A stretch of 64,000 bases of DNA from NCBI GenBank assembly GCA_030694265.1, contig JAUXYP010000001.1:186001-250000 (forward strand). Reading direction: 5' to 3'. The stretch comes from Sulfuricurvum sp. GTDB lineage: Bacteria > Campylobacterota > Campylobacteria > Campylobacterales > Sulfurimonadaceae. The stretch's first letter is position 1, and each line of letters begins with the position of its first letter. Positions 1-8,783 of the stretch are shown piece after piece. Under the pieces are notes generated by a model, which saw only the letters and a list, made by a program, of their open reading frames with translations, was not told the origin of the DNA and did no database searches. The position numbers were made by a program, and so were the translations under genes.

Positions 1-291
1 AGCTTGGATCTGGTTTTCTTCATCTCCTTGAGTTGAAACGATGACGATGATTGTATCAGGGTGCATACTGCTGATTTGTTTGGTCGCTTCAATCCCGTTC
101 ATGACAGGCATTAAAATATCCATAAAAATTAAATCATAGGCTTCTTTCTGACACGCAATCACGGCTTCGATGCCGTTATTGGCTGTCGAAATTTTCATCT
201 CTTCATTATTTTGTTCACAATATTGCTTGATGTAAGCCTCTAACAGCGTTTGGTTGAGACTCTGGTCATCGACGATAAGTACTTTTTTCAT
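1..291 (-). CDS. Response regulator receiver protein (partial, 3' end outside window)
   Basis: The reverse strand opens at 291 with ATG and reads 97 codons to the window edge with no stop. The protein begins MKKVLIVDDQ, with the acidic pair of a receiver domain at residues 8-9. It carries a phospho-acceptor segment reading FMDILMPVMNG, and the open beta-4 strand (IIVIVST) follows. Whether it is a stand-alone CheY-like protein or has an output domain cannot be seen, because the C-terminus lies outside the window. It is the third gene of a minus-strand operon after the hybrid kinase and the HD-GYP regulator, with only a 7-base gap. That placement makes it a likely phosphorelay partner of the kinase, which is inference. 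Confidence 0.88.
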   Translation of the reverse strand, partial: MKKVLIVDDQSLNQTLLEAYIKQYCEQNNEEMKISTANNGIEAVIACQKEAYDLIFMDILMPVMNGIEATKQISSMHPDTIIVIVSTQGDEENQIQA

Positions 292-298
292 AAATTGA

Positions 299-1387
299 TT
301 AATCCTCATAGAGTGTATAAATGGCATAAACGTCATCGCGTTTTTCAGCGAACATTTTAACAAGTACCGGATCAAAATGGCTTCCTGCATTTTGTAGTAT
401 AAAATCAAGTGCCTCTTCGAACGGCCACGCTTTTTTGTAAGGGCGTACGGAAGTGAGGGCATCGAAAACATCTGCAATAGCGACGATACGGCCATACAGA
501 GGAATATCTTCCCCTATTAATGCTTTTGGATATCCGCTGCCGTCGTATTTTTCATGATGGCTGGCAGCGATGATGTGGCCTGCTTGGAGATAGGGGCTGG
601 TGGAGCCTTTGAGAATATTTGCACCGATAGTAGCGTGCTCACGCATAATTTTCATCTCATCATCGTCGAGTTTTCCGGGTTTTAGAAGGATAGAATCGGG
701 GGTTCCCACTTTGCCGATGTCATGCAAAGGGGCGGCAAAGTGCAAAATGTTTTGTTCTATTACATCGAGGTTGAGGCATCTTGCCATGAGGACGGTATAG
801 CCCGCTACCCGTTTGACATGGTTGGCGGTTTCCTCGTCTTTGTACTCTGCTGTACGGGAGAGTACACGCAGGGTCTCATGCTCTTTTTGCTCCAAGGTAA
901 TGTACGATTCTGTCAATTCATCAATGGTTTTATGGAGGTTGGCAGTGGCTTTGTCCACTTGTGTACGCAGATATTTTTCTTGATCGTTTAAGCGAATAAT
1001 AGCCCTGCGCAGTTTGATGAAATTGCGAACACGGTTAAGGAGAATAGCCTTGTTGATCGGTTTTTTGATGAAATCATTGACGCCTGCGATGAGTGCTGCA
1101 ATTTGAATCGTATCTTGGGCATCGCTGGCGGTGACCATAATGATTGGTGCATCGGGATCAATTCTTTTTATGGCTGTTGTGACTTCTACGCCATTCATTG
1201 CGGGCATTTTATAGTCAACGATTACCATGTCAAAAGGGTGTTTTTGCATATACTCAACCGCAGCAAAAGGATTGGTAAAGTTGACAAACGTTGCATCAAT
1301 CTCCTGTAAATAGGTTTCGACTAAGAGCAGATTCATGTCGTTGTCGTCTATATTGACGATTACAAATGGGTTGTCACCATGTATCAT
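299..1387 (-). CDS. Response regulator with HD-GYP c-di-GMP phosphodiesterase domain (RpfG-like)
   Basis: This 362-residue protein has an N-terminal receiver domain (acidic pair D14/D15, phospho-acceptor D58 in IVDYKMP, conserved lysine K109). A coiled linker at about 130-175 leads to a C-terminal HD-GYP domain. The metal-binding HD pair is H222/D223 in LHDIGK, followed by HHEKYDGSGYP with the GYP signature at 285-287 and a downstream IADVFDALTS motif. HD-GYP proteins of this architecture hydrolyse c-di-GMP in the cytoplasm when phosphorylated. Its start overlaps the stop of the upstream hybrid kinase by four bases (ATGA), so the two are almost certainly co-translated and the kinase is the probable phosphodonor. 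All catalytic motifs look intact. Confidence 0.93.
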   Translation of the reverse strand: MIHGDNPFVIVNIDDNDMNLLLVETYLQEIDATFVNFTNPFAAVEYMQKHPFDMVIVDYKMPAMNGVEVTTAIKRIDPDAPIIMVTASDAQDTIQIAALIAGVNDFIKKPINKAILLNRVRNFIKLRRAIIRLNDQEKYLRTQVDKATANLHKTIDELTESYITLEQKEHETLRVLSRTAEYKDEETANHVKRVAGYTVLMARCLNLDVIEQNILHFAAPLHDIGKVGTPDSILLKPGKLDDDEMKIMREHATIGANILKGSTSPYLQAGHIIAASHHEKYDGSGYPKALIGEDIPLYGRIVAIADVFDALTSVRPYKKAWPFEEALDFILQNAGSHFDPVLVKMFAEKRDDVYAIYTLYED

Positions 1388-4300
1388 GGGAGTTCACTTT
1401 TCATCTGTTTAACCGTTTTTAGGGTTTCTTTTCGCAGCTCTTTGAGGCGTTTAATTTTTTGATCAGGGGTGAGCGTAAGCACATCTTTTTCAAATGCTTC
1501 GCACATGTTTCCCAATATTTCCAGATAGAGATTTCTGGAAATCCCTTTTAGGGAATGTATCGGTATTTTGAGAGCTGTGGCATCATCGTTATGCTCATCA
1601 ATTTGAGTTAAAATGGTTTCCGTATTGCTGATAAATTTTTTAAACAGTTCCATCACAATCTCGTTTGACAATTCAATCTTAGACGCAACAAAGGAGGCCA
1701 AAGATTTATCGGTTTGGTCAGAGGACTGCATGTAAGGAGTAGCGGTTTCTTGTGCAATTGCACGAGAATTAAAATAGGAAGACAACAGTGTTATGAGATC
1801 GGATTTACGCATCGGTTTTACCAAATATCCATCAAGCCCTTGACTCAGATACTGTGTGATGTTGTTGGTGATTGCATCAGCGCTGATACCGATGATAGGG
1901 GTATGAACAACGCCTATTTCTGACTCGTAGAGCAAGATTTGCTGTGTTGCGGTAATCCCATCCATATTGGGCATATTAATGTCCATGAGTACAAGATCAT
2001 AATGCTCTTGCATAAACTTTTTAACCGCTGCATAGCCATCGTGTGCAACATCGTGCTTGATGTGAAGCTTATTGAGAAGTTCTTGGATATAAAGCTGATT
2101 GACTTCATTGTCTTCTGCGACAAGGATACGAAGGCCTTCAAAGGTTACCGAGAGCGGTTCTTCGGATTTTTGGGGAACACGATGATCATCTATCTCCATG
2201 CGATGGGCAATGGTTGACCAACTGATTTCCTCATTTAGATAGGTAACATTATCAGCCGGAAAATCTGAGGGTGAGGAGATGCTGGTCATGGAAGGGATAA
2301 TGAATATTTTTGCATGGGTAAAGTGTTTGATAGTCGTTTGTATCTCATCAATGCTCATCATATCCATAAACAGGATAATGTGTATCGTAGAATCGTCTAG
2401 GAGATCATTTAATGATGAGCTTCGATAGACATGCGAGTCACAACAGGCAAAACGATGTAAATAGCGTTCAACTAAGCTAAAACGGGCAGATGGTTTTGGA
2501 GAGGACAAATATAAGTGGGTTGTATGCACTTGGCATTCATAGTTTGGTTTTGATGCATTAAAAGTAAACTCTAACACTACATTGAAAACGCTTCCAGATC
2601 CATACGTGCTTTTTAACACTATTTTACCGTTCATGGCCGCAACAACCCGCGTCACGATGTTTAGACCCAATCCGGTTCCCCCAAATTCACGGGCAATGGA
2701 GTTGTCGGCTTGGGTGAAGGCTTTGAAAATATCGCTTTTGTGCTCAGGTCGCACACCGATTCCCTCGTCCGCCACTGTGAATCCAATCGTTACTTTATCA
2801 TTGGCAGTTTTAAGATTTTTAATCCGAACATAGACCTTTTTACCGCTTGGGGTGAATTTGATGGCATTACTGATAAGATTGATAAGAACTTGTTTGAGGC
2901 GTAAAAAATCGACATTGACCGAAGTAGGGAGTTTAGGGTCGATAAAGACGAGTAAATCCACTCCTTTTTTATGGGCGAGTGAATAAAATGGATAGATGAT
3001 CGATTCGAGTTCCCCGGTTACATTGATGGGTTCAAGGTTCAGTTCTAGCGTTTCACGGTCAAGCTTCATCACATCCAAAATGTCGTTAATAATTTGACGC
3101 AGCGTCTCTCCGCTGTATTCAAGCGTTTTGAGGTATTTACTCTGTTGTGCATCCAGCGGTGTTTCTCCCAACAATTCGGCAAAGCCTAAAATACCGTTGA
3201 GCGGTGTTCGTATCTCATGGCTCATGGTGGCCAAAAATCGGCTTTCTGCTTCGGATGAGGCTTTGGCCTCACGCAGCGCGCGATTAAGCTGGGTGATGTT
3301 TTCAAAGGAGACGAGATAACAAATCCCCTTGGTAAAAGCATTGTCCTGAATTTTTTCGACATGCACCGAGAAGACATGATGGTTTAAAAAGCGATCTTTC
3401 ATGGCCACTTTTATGAGTTGATGGCGCATTTCGTATAGACGGTCCAAACAGACAATACGCTCACCCTCAGCGATATGAAAAAGATCATCCGCATCCAAAA
3501 ACAGATCGCTGAGATTGGTAAATCCGCACTCTATGGGATCGAAACTTTTGATCCCTAAAAACTCCATAAACCCGCGATTGGATTGGACGACTCCTCTGGA
3601 CTTGTCCACCATACAAATGAGACTTGTTTGGGCATCAAGAACATTTTGAATTTGGCGGCGCTGTTCTTCGATTTCGTATTGCTTTTCGATGAGCGGGGTG
3701 ATGTCATGGCGAATACTAATGTACTCGATGATTTTATCATCGTCATCAACAATGGCAGAAATAGTGGAGTCGACGTAGTAGCTGCTTCCGTCTTTACGTT
3801 TGTTTTTGATGATGCCACGAAATATTTTTTTTGCTTGAATGGTTTGCCACATGTGTTCAAAAAATAGAGGATACGTTTGGGGATGACGAATAATGTTGTG
3901 CGGTTTCCCGATCAGTTCTTCTCTCGAATATCCGGTAATTTCGCAAAACGTATCGTTGACGTAGGTGATGATTCCTTTAGTATCGGCTTTGGAAACGATG
4001 GAGCTGGAATCGATCATTAGTTTGAGTTGGTTGGAGAGACTCTGCTCATGTTTGAGCCGTTTTTTACTGATTTGATAATCGAGATGATGGGTAATTTTGG
4101 AGAGCAGTTTTTCATAACTGTAGGGTCTAACCAATGTACTGTTAGCACCTGCTCGATAAAATTTAGAAGCGAGATGCTCTTCGGACTCATTGAGTAGTAA
4201 TACGATAGGTACTTCCGACAGCTTTAATACACGGACAAAATAGATGAGTTCAAGCGCTTTACTCAGGTTTTGAGGAGTGGTTAAATCAAGCAAGAGTAAA

Positions 4301-4848
4301 TCGGGAGAGGTGCCTTCATTCCATTTTTCTGTAAGCTGGGAATACCCGTTTTGAAAATCGAGTTGATAACCGCGATGGGAGACCAGTTGTTTGAATTTTT
4401 TTTGAGAAAAATCGGTGCCGTCAATCATGGTTACATGATAATTTGCATTGTTTCGGATTGTTTCAAATAAGCGGATAAGTTCCTCTGCAATACCTTCCAG
4501 CGGCTCATTTTTGGAAAGATACTCCAAAATTCCGCTCTCAAAAAGATACTCACGTCGTTGGGCATTCTCATCTGACGTAAAGATGATAACCCCTGCTGCA
4601 TCGGCACGTGTTAAATAGTCTCGGAGTTGAAATTCGTTACACGATTCATAGATTGGATCGATGAGGATAAAATCAAGGTATTGTGCCATGACATTTGCAA
4701 TTTCATCGGATGAGAATGCTTGCAATACCGTACACCCCAATGTACGGAGTTTATTGGCTATATCGTTACTGAGTGCTTCATCTGAATCGATGAGCGCAAT
4801 AGTATAATCACACTTAAAAGAAGGGGTAAAAGCTTTTATACTATTCAT
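1384..4848 (-). CDS. Hybrid sensor histidine kinase with two N-terminal receiver-like domains, PAS, HisKA, HATPase, REC and Hpt
   Basis: This 1154-residue cytoplasmic kinase shows no membrane segment. It starts with two receiver-like domains (candidate acceptors D64 and D188). A PAS domain covers about 278-390 and a second PAS-like region about 400-520. HisKA has its phospho-histidine at H544 (MSHEIRTPLNG). The ATPase domain shows the N-box at N661, DEGIGV at 694-699 and GGTGLGLN at 723-730. A degenerate receiver-like stretch around 775-880 precedes a canonical receiver (acceptor D956, lysine K1011) and a C-terminal Hpt domain (H1098 in IHSLKG). The module order supports a multistep phosphorelay. 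The HD-GYP regulator overlaps its stop by four bases, so output through c-di-GMP breakdown is likely. The input is probably cytoplasmic and unidentified. The tandem N-terminal receivers are unusual. Confidence 0.92.
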   Translation of the reverse strand: MNSIKAFTPSFKCDYTIALIDSDEALSNDIANKLRTLGCTVLQAFSSDEIANVMAQYLDFILIDPIYESCNEFQLRDYLTRADAAGVIIFTSDENAQRREYLFESGILEYLSKNEPLEGIAEELIRLFETIRNNANYHVTMIDGTDFSQKKFKQLVSHRGYQLDFQNGYSQLTEKWNEGTSPDLLLLDLTTPQNLSKALELIYFVRVLKLSEVPIVLLLNESEEHLASKFYRAGANSTLVRPYSYEKLLSKITHHLDYQISKKRLKHEQSLSNQLKLMIDSSSIVSKADTKGIITYVNDTFCEITGYSREELIGKPHNIIRHPQTYPLFFEHMWQTIQAKKIFRGIIKNKRKDGSSYYVDSTISAIVDDDDKIIEYISIRHDITPLIEKQYEIEEQRRQIQNVLDAQTSLICMVDKSRGVVQSNRGFMEFLGIKSFDPIECGFTNLSDLFLDADDLFHIAEGERIVCLDRLYEMRHQLIKVAMKDRFLNHHVFSVHVEKIQDNAFTKGICYLVSFENITQLNRALREAKASSEAESRFLATMSHEIRTPLNGILGFAELLGETPLDAQQSKYLKTLEYSGETLRQIINDILDVMKLDRETLELNLEPINVTGELESIIYPFYSLAHKKGVDLLVFIDPKLPTSVNVDFLRLKQVLINLISNAIKFTPSGKKVYVRIKNLKTANDKVTIGFTVADEGIGVRPEHKSDIFKAFTQADNSIAREFGGTGLGLNIVTRVVAAMNGKIVLKSTYGSGSVFNVVLEFTFNASKPNYECQVHTTHLYLSSPKPSARFSLVERYLHRFACCDSHVYRSSSLNDLLDDSTIHIILFMDMMSIDEIQTTIKHFTHAKIFIIPSMTSISSPSDFPADNVTYLNEEISWSTIAHRMEIDDHRVPQKSEEPLSVTFEGLRILVAEDNEVNQLYIQELLNKLHIKHDVAHDGYAAVKKFMQEHYDLVLMDINMPNMDGITATQQILLYESEIGVVHTPIIGISADAITNNITQYLSQGLDGYLVKPMRKSDLITLLSSYFNSRAIAQETATPYMQSSDQTDKSLASFVASKIELSNEIVMELFKKFISNTETILTQIDEHNDDATALKIPIHSLKGISRNLYLEILGNMCEAFEKDVLTLTPDQKIKRLKELRKETLKTVKQMKSELP

Positions 4849-4897
4849 GCTTTTATTTTAACATTATTTAATAAAATATTCAAGTTTGGTAATTATA

Positions 4898-7201
4898 TTA
4901 AAAAGGACGGATCATTTGTACTATGTGCCCTGTAGTTTTAGGTACACTTTGTACCTCACTGCTTTCGTAGGATAACGTACCGCTTATCTCGGGCGATTTC
5001 ATCACGATCCCCTGAGGGACTTGCACGGAGTGCAGCTGCACCGCCGTTTGTTTGTAGTTTGGCTCACCCGATTTTGGGCAGAAACTGCTTGTCGTGAGTT
5101 GATTGATCAGTTGGGTATTAAAGTGAAATGGGACGAATACATTTCCCTCCCGTACCGTCTGTGTGACTCGAACGACGATGTCATCAACACGTCCGCGAGG
5201 GGAGGATAGGGAAAGGCGATCACCGCTTTTGACCTGCAATGCTGAGGCATCAGCAGGGTTGATATCGACCCACGCTTCGGGAGCAAGATCGTTGAGAATA
5301 TCGATATTTCCTGTTTTAGTACGGGTGTGCCACTGCTCTACGGTGCGTCCTGTGTTGAGGATGATGGGAAATTGTTCTCCTGTGGGTTCTTGCAGGGGTA
5401 TCCACTCTAATGGCAACAGTTTGGCTTTGCCATCGTACGTGCGAAAACCGATATCTGGAGTGTAGAGGCGAGGGGAGCCTAATGGGAACTGTTCGTTGCA
5501 CGGCCACTGGATTCCGCCGTGAAGCTCCATCATCTGATAACTCATCCCTGAATAATCGCACAACTGACCGCGGCTGACACGTTTCCACTCTTCAAACGCA
5601 TCGGAGGGGGTTTTCCAGTTGGGATATATCAGCTCTCGTACACCGTCAAAATAACCGCTAAACTCTAGAAAAATATCAAAATCGCTCTTTGCGATGCCCG
5701 GAGGGCTCACCGCTTTAGAAGCACGGTTGCATCGGCGCTCGCTGTTGGTGTAGCTCCCCTCTTTTTCTCCCCACGTACCTGCTGCGAAGATCACATCGGA
5801 GAGCTGTGCCGTATCGGACATAAAGGCATCTTGAACGACCAGCAATTCGAGTTTGGCTAACGCTTTACGAAGTCGGGTCTGATTGACGAAGCTTACCAGC
5901 GGATTGGTCGCTACGACCCAAAGCGCTTTGATCTCGCCGCGTTCGATAGCTTCGATAATCTCGCCGTATTTGTAGCCGCGTTGCGTAGGGATGAGCTCGA
6001 GTGGAACGTTGATGATGTCGGCATACTCTGATGCCGCTTTTTCATCGCCGTAGTTGCGGTATCCCGGCAGGGATGAGGTAAATCCTGTTTCCCGTGTTCC
6101 CATGGCATTGCACTGACCCGTGATCGAAAACGGTGCGGCTCCCGGTCGACCTATTTGACCAGTAAGCAGATGCAAATTGATGATGGCGCTGACGGTGTCC
6201 GTACCCATGTACGATTGATTGACTCCCATCGTCCATGCACTAAGCACTGCCTGAGATGACGCATATGAGCGTGCGATCTCATAGAGGGTTTTGACGTCGA
6301 TACCGGTGATGTTGGCTACTTCTTGTGGAGGGTAGTTTTGGAGGTGTTTGCGTAAATCTCCTAACCCTGTGACGTTGGCTTTGAGATACTCTGCATTTTC
6401 CCATCCCTGCTCGAGGACGATGTAGGCAAGGCCGTTAAAAAGTGCCAAATCAGTGCGCGGTTTGAGGGGGATGAACATATCGGCCATCTGAGCTGTTTTG
6501 GATTTGCGCGGATCAATGACGATGATTTTGGGTTTGTTAGGATTTTTCTCGATGTGGAGTTTCAAAATCGGATGGTTGTCAGAGATATTGGCACCCACCA
6601 AAACGATGACGTTGGCGTGCTGAAAATCCTCATACGATCCTGTAGGGCCATCAGAACCTAATGACTGTTTGTATCCCATAACGGCAGATGCCATACACAG
6701 CGTCGTGTTACCGTCGTAGTTGTTGGTACGCAAACCCAGTTGGACGAGTTTTCCCAGTGTGTAAAACTCTTCGGTGAGCAGTTGTCCTGTTGAGAGGACA
6801 CCGATAGCTGACGAGCCGTGTTTTTCGCTGATTTCTTTGAATTTTTTGGAGACTTGGGTGAATGCATCTTCCCATGAACTGTTTTGCAGCTTTCCATTTT
6901 TTCGAACCATGGGTGATGGGAGGCGATTGGAGGAGGTGATCATCTCGTGTTCACTCAAACCCTTTGGGCACAGTGTGCCCATGTTGACACTGTGGGCAGA
7001 ATTACCCTTGGTATAGACCGCTTTGCCATTTCTGACACCGATATAAAGACCGCATCCCACACCGCAATAACCGCAGGTGGAGAATACCCATTTGTCTGGT
7101 TTTTTGGCATCGCTGATACGCCCGAACATCGGGTCATCGGCTAGGGCGTATTTAGCGGCTTTGATGTCAAGACCTAAAAAGTTTTTGATGGTATTTATCA
7201 T
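4898..7201 (-). CDS. narB: Assimilatory-type molybdopterin nitrate reductase, catalytic subunit (NarB/NasA-like)
   Basis: This 767-residue Mo-bisMGD oxidoreductase should reduce nitrate to nitrite. The N-terminal [4Fe-4S] ligands are C43, C46, C50 and C78. C169, in TLCMASAVMGY, sits where NapA/NasA/NarB enzymes place the cysteine that ligates molybdenum. A C-terminal molydopterin dinucleotide-binding domain includes ILNTGRTVEQWHT. The N-terminus (MINTIKNFLG) has no twin-arginine signal, so the enzyme should be cytoplasmic, unlike periplasmic NapA. It is the last gene of a minus-strand run after the siroheme methyltransferase, nitrite reductase and DmsBC-like subunit, which identifies the role as nitrate assimilation. 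A clear GGAG ribosome site precedes the start at 7201. A formate dehydrogenase-like reductase is the main alternative, but the neighbours argue against it. Confidence 0.88.
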   Translation of the reverse strand: MINTIKNFLGLDIKAAKYALADDPMFGRISDAKKPDKWVFSTCGYCGVGCGLYIGVRNGKAVYTKGNSAHSVNMGTLCPKGLSEHEMITSSNRLPSPMVRKNGKLQNSSWEDAFTQVSKKFKEISEKHGSSAIGVLSTGQLLTEEFYTLGKLVQLGLRTNNYDGNTTLCMASAVMGYKQSLGSDGPTGSYEDFQHANVIVLVGANISDNHPILKLHIEKNPNKPKIIVIDPRKSKTAQMADMFIPLKPRTDLALFNGLAYIVLEQGWENAEYLKANVTGLGDLRKHLQNYPPQEVANITGIDVKTLYEIARSYASSQAVLSAWTMGVNQSYMGTDTVSAIINLHLLTGQIGRPGAAPFSITGQCNAMGTRETGFTSSLPGYRNYGDEKAASEYADIINVPLELIPTQRGYKYGEIIEAIERGEIKALWVVATNPLVSFVNQTRLRKALAKLELLVVQDAFMSDTAQLSDVIFAAGTWGEKEGSYTNSERRCNRASKAVSPPGIAKSDFDIFLEFSGYFDGVRELIYPNWKTPSDAFEEWKRVSRGQLCDYSGMSYQMMELHGGIQWPCNEQFPLGSPRLYTPDIGFRTYDGKAKLLPLEWIPLQEPTGEQFPIILNTGRTVEQWHTRTKTGNIDILNDLAPEAWVDINPADASALQVKSGDRLSLSSPRGRVDDIVVRVTQTVREGNVFVPFHFNTQLINQLTTSSFCPKSGEPNYKQTAVQLHSVQVPQGIVMKSPEISGTLSYESSEVQSVPKTTGHIVQMIRPF

Positions 7202-7210
7202 GATAGTCTC

Positions 7211-8782
7211 CTAGTGTCTCTGTGCGCCGACGAAAAAACCGCCTGCCATTTGCAGAGGTACCGTTGTCGTATAGAATAAAAATCGATCCATCAGCTCGCT
7301 TAGCACGATCAAGACAAATCCAAGAACGAGAGTGATAATTGCAAGGCTAGTTAATCCTGATGCAATCAGCAAGGTTGAAAGAAGTGGTAACGCTAACGCT
7401 CCAAGACCCAAAGTAATCCAGCGCAGGGTATGAAGTGTAGCAAATAACTCGCGATAAAGTCGGAGTGTTTTCTCCAACTGCGGTGTAGAGGAAGCTTTCA
7501 GTTCATTGTAGGCCCCAAGGGTGAAAAATCCGTGGATAACAGAAAGTATCATGGCACTGCTCAAAAGGGGCGTAGCTGAATCGGTAGTGCCTGAAATAAT
7601 CAATGCCAATGCGACCAAAAACAGTCCGCTGTACGCTGTGGTAAAGAATTTTTGATTGGTAGAAAATCGATCCCACGAAGGACGGGCAGGGATGCGGTAG
7701 ATCATCGCTTGGGCGTGGATGCCGTAGATACCGACCAAGAGCGTTACGAGTTCAAACCCTAAACGAACTGCCGTTGCAATATCGAAAAAGTACAAAGCGA
7801 CGTTGAGTGACATCAATCCTGTAAATGCACCCAAGGCCGCGGCTTCACGACTTAGCCAACTCGTTTTGAGGTTTTTCATCGCTGACAGTGCTTTAAGCGG
7901 CCGTCCCAAATGCAGTGCGGACAAAGGTAATCCCAGTGCGGCAGGGACAAGTGCGAGAAGGGCAAAAATCCATGTGGGTTTAAAAAATCCAAACAGTGAG
8001 AGGATGTCACCGATAAAGAGGGCGCCAAATGCTCCTAGCGACATTTGGGTGAGTACTGTCATAAACACCAGCGGCAGTTCGCCATGTGCGGGTTTGAGAT
8101 GGTGTTCATCGGCTTTTAGCATTTCTAATGGCATATTGTCGGGCAGCGTGAACCTTGTGGTAGAATTGGTGAGGCGTGCATCTGCTAAATGAGGCATATT
8201 GCCTGACGTGTCAATATCGTTTGCCATCCACTCGAGAATATTGACCGCTTCGATCTCAATGGCACCGCTAGGGCACGCTTGAACACATGCTGGGCTTTGG
8301 TCGGCTGCCAGACGTTCGTGGCACATGTGGCATTTGGTGACGATGTGACGCTCTTCGTGGTAGGTCGGAACGCCATACGGGCAATTCCATGTGCAATATT
8401 GGCATCCGATACAGCTGGGATCGTCGTGGAAGACGATACCGTTGTCGAATTTGATATAACTGTTGGTCGGACATCCGATGAGACAGGCGGGATCGACGCA
8501 GTGGTTACAGCTCATGGAGTTAAACAGTAGCAGGGTATCTGGAAAACTTCCCCCCTCCATCTCACCAACACGACGCCATTTTATATCTGCCGGATTGTTG
8601 TTTTGTTCATTGCACGCTACTTCGCAGCAGCGACAGCCGACGCATTTGGTTGCATCGAAGTGGAAGCGGTACTGTTCACCCTCTTGGAGCTTTGGAATAT
8701 CAATGGAGTAATTCCCGCATTGCATCCCTGTATCTGCTTTGTAGCCGATAAATGATTCAAGAGGGGTAGCCGTATCGTTCAT
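7211..8782 (-). CDS. Fused DmsB-DmsC-like subunit: four-cluster ferredoxin domain plus polytopic membrane anchor
   Basis: The 523-residue protein joins two subunits that are separate in DMSO reductase. Residues 1-180 form a DmsB/NrfC-like domain with sixteen cysteines in four groups (C47-C57, C92-C104, C124-C134, C151-C170), enough for four [4Fe-4S] clusters. Residues from about 230 to 520 are strongly hydrophobic, with roughly eight membrane segments resembling the quinol-oxidising DmsC anchor. It lies 9 bases upstream of the nitrate reductase gene and just after the nitrite reductase. The inferred job is to pass electrons from menaquinol to the nitrate reductase, and perhaps to nitrite reductase. 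Neither it nor the reductase has a Tat signal, so the complex should face the cytoplasm. Which partner it serves is inference. Confidence 0.87.
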   Translation of the reverse strand: MNDTATPLESFIGYKADTGMQCGNYSIDIPKLQEGEQYRFHFDATKCVGCRCCEVACNEQNNNPADIKWRRVGEMEGGSFPDTLLLFNSMSCNHCVDPACLIGCPTNSYIKFDNGIVFHDDPSCIGCQYCTWNCPYGVPTYHEERHIVTKCHMCHERLAADQSPACVQACPSGAIEIEAVNILEWMANDIDTSGNMPHLADARLTNSTTRFTLPDNMPLEMLKADEHHLKPAHGELPLVFMTVLTQMSLGAFGALFIGDILSLFGFFKPTWIFALLALVPAALGLPLSALHLGRPLKALSAMKNLKTSWLSREAAALGAFTGLMSLNVALYFFDIATAVRLGFELVTLLVGIYGIHAQAMIYRIPARPSWDRFSTNQKFFTTAYSGLFLVALALIISGTTDSATPLLSSAMILSVIHGFFTLGAYNELKASSTPQLEKTLRLYRELFATLHTLRWITLGLGALALPLLSTLLIASGLTSLAIITLVLGFVLIVLSELMDRFLFYTTTVPLQMAGGFFVGAQRH

Positions 8783-8783
8783 A

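Noticed and set aside
4854-4878. AT-rich inverted repeat (TATTTTA ... TAAAATA)
   Set aside because: Seven-base arms of pure A/T with an 11-base loop in an AT-rich gap are expected by chance and have no GC-rich stem, so I do not call a terminator or operator.
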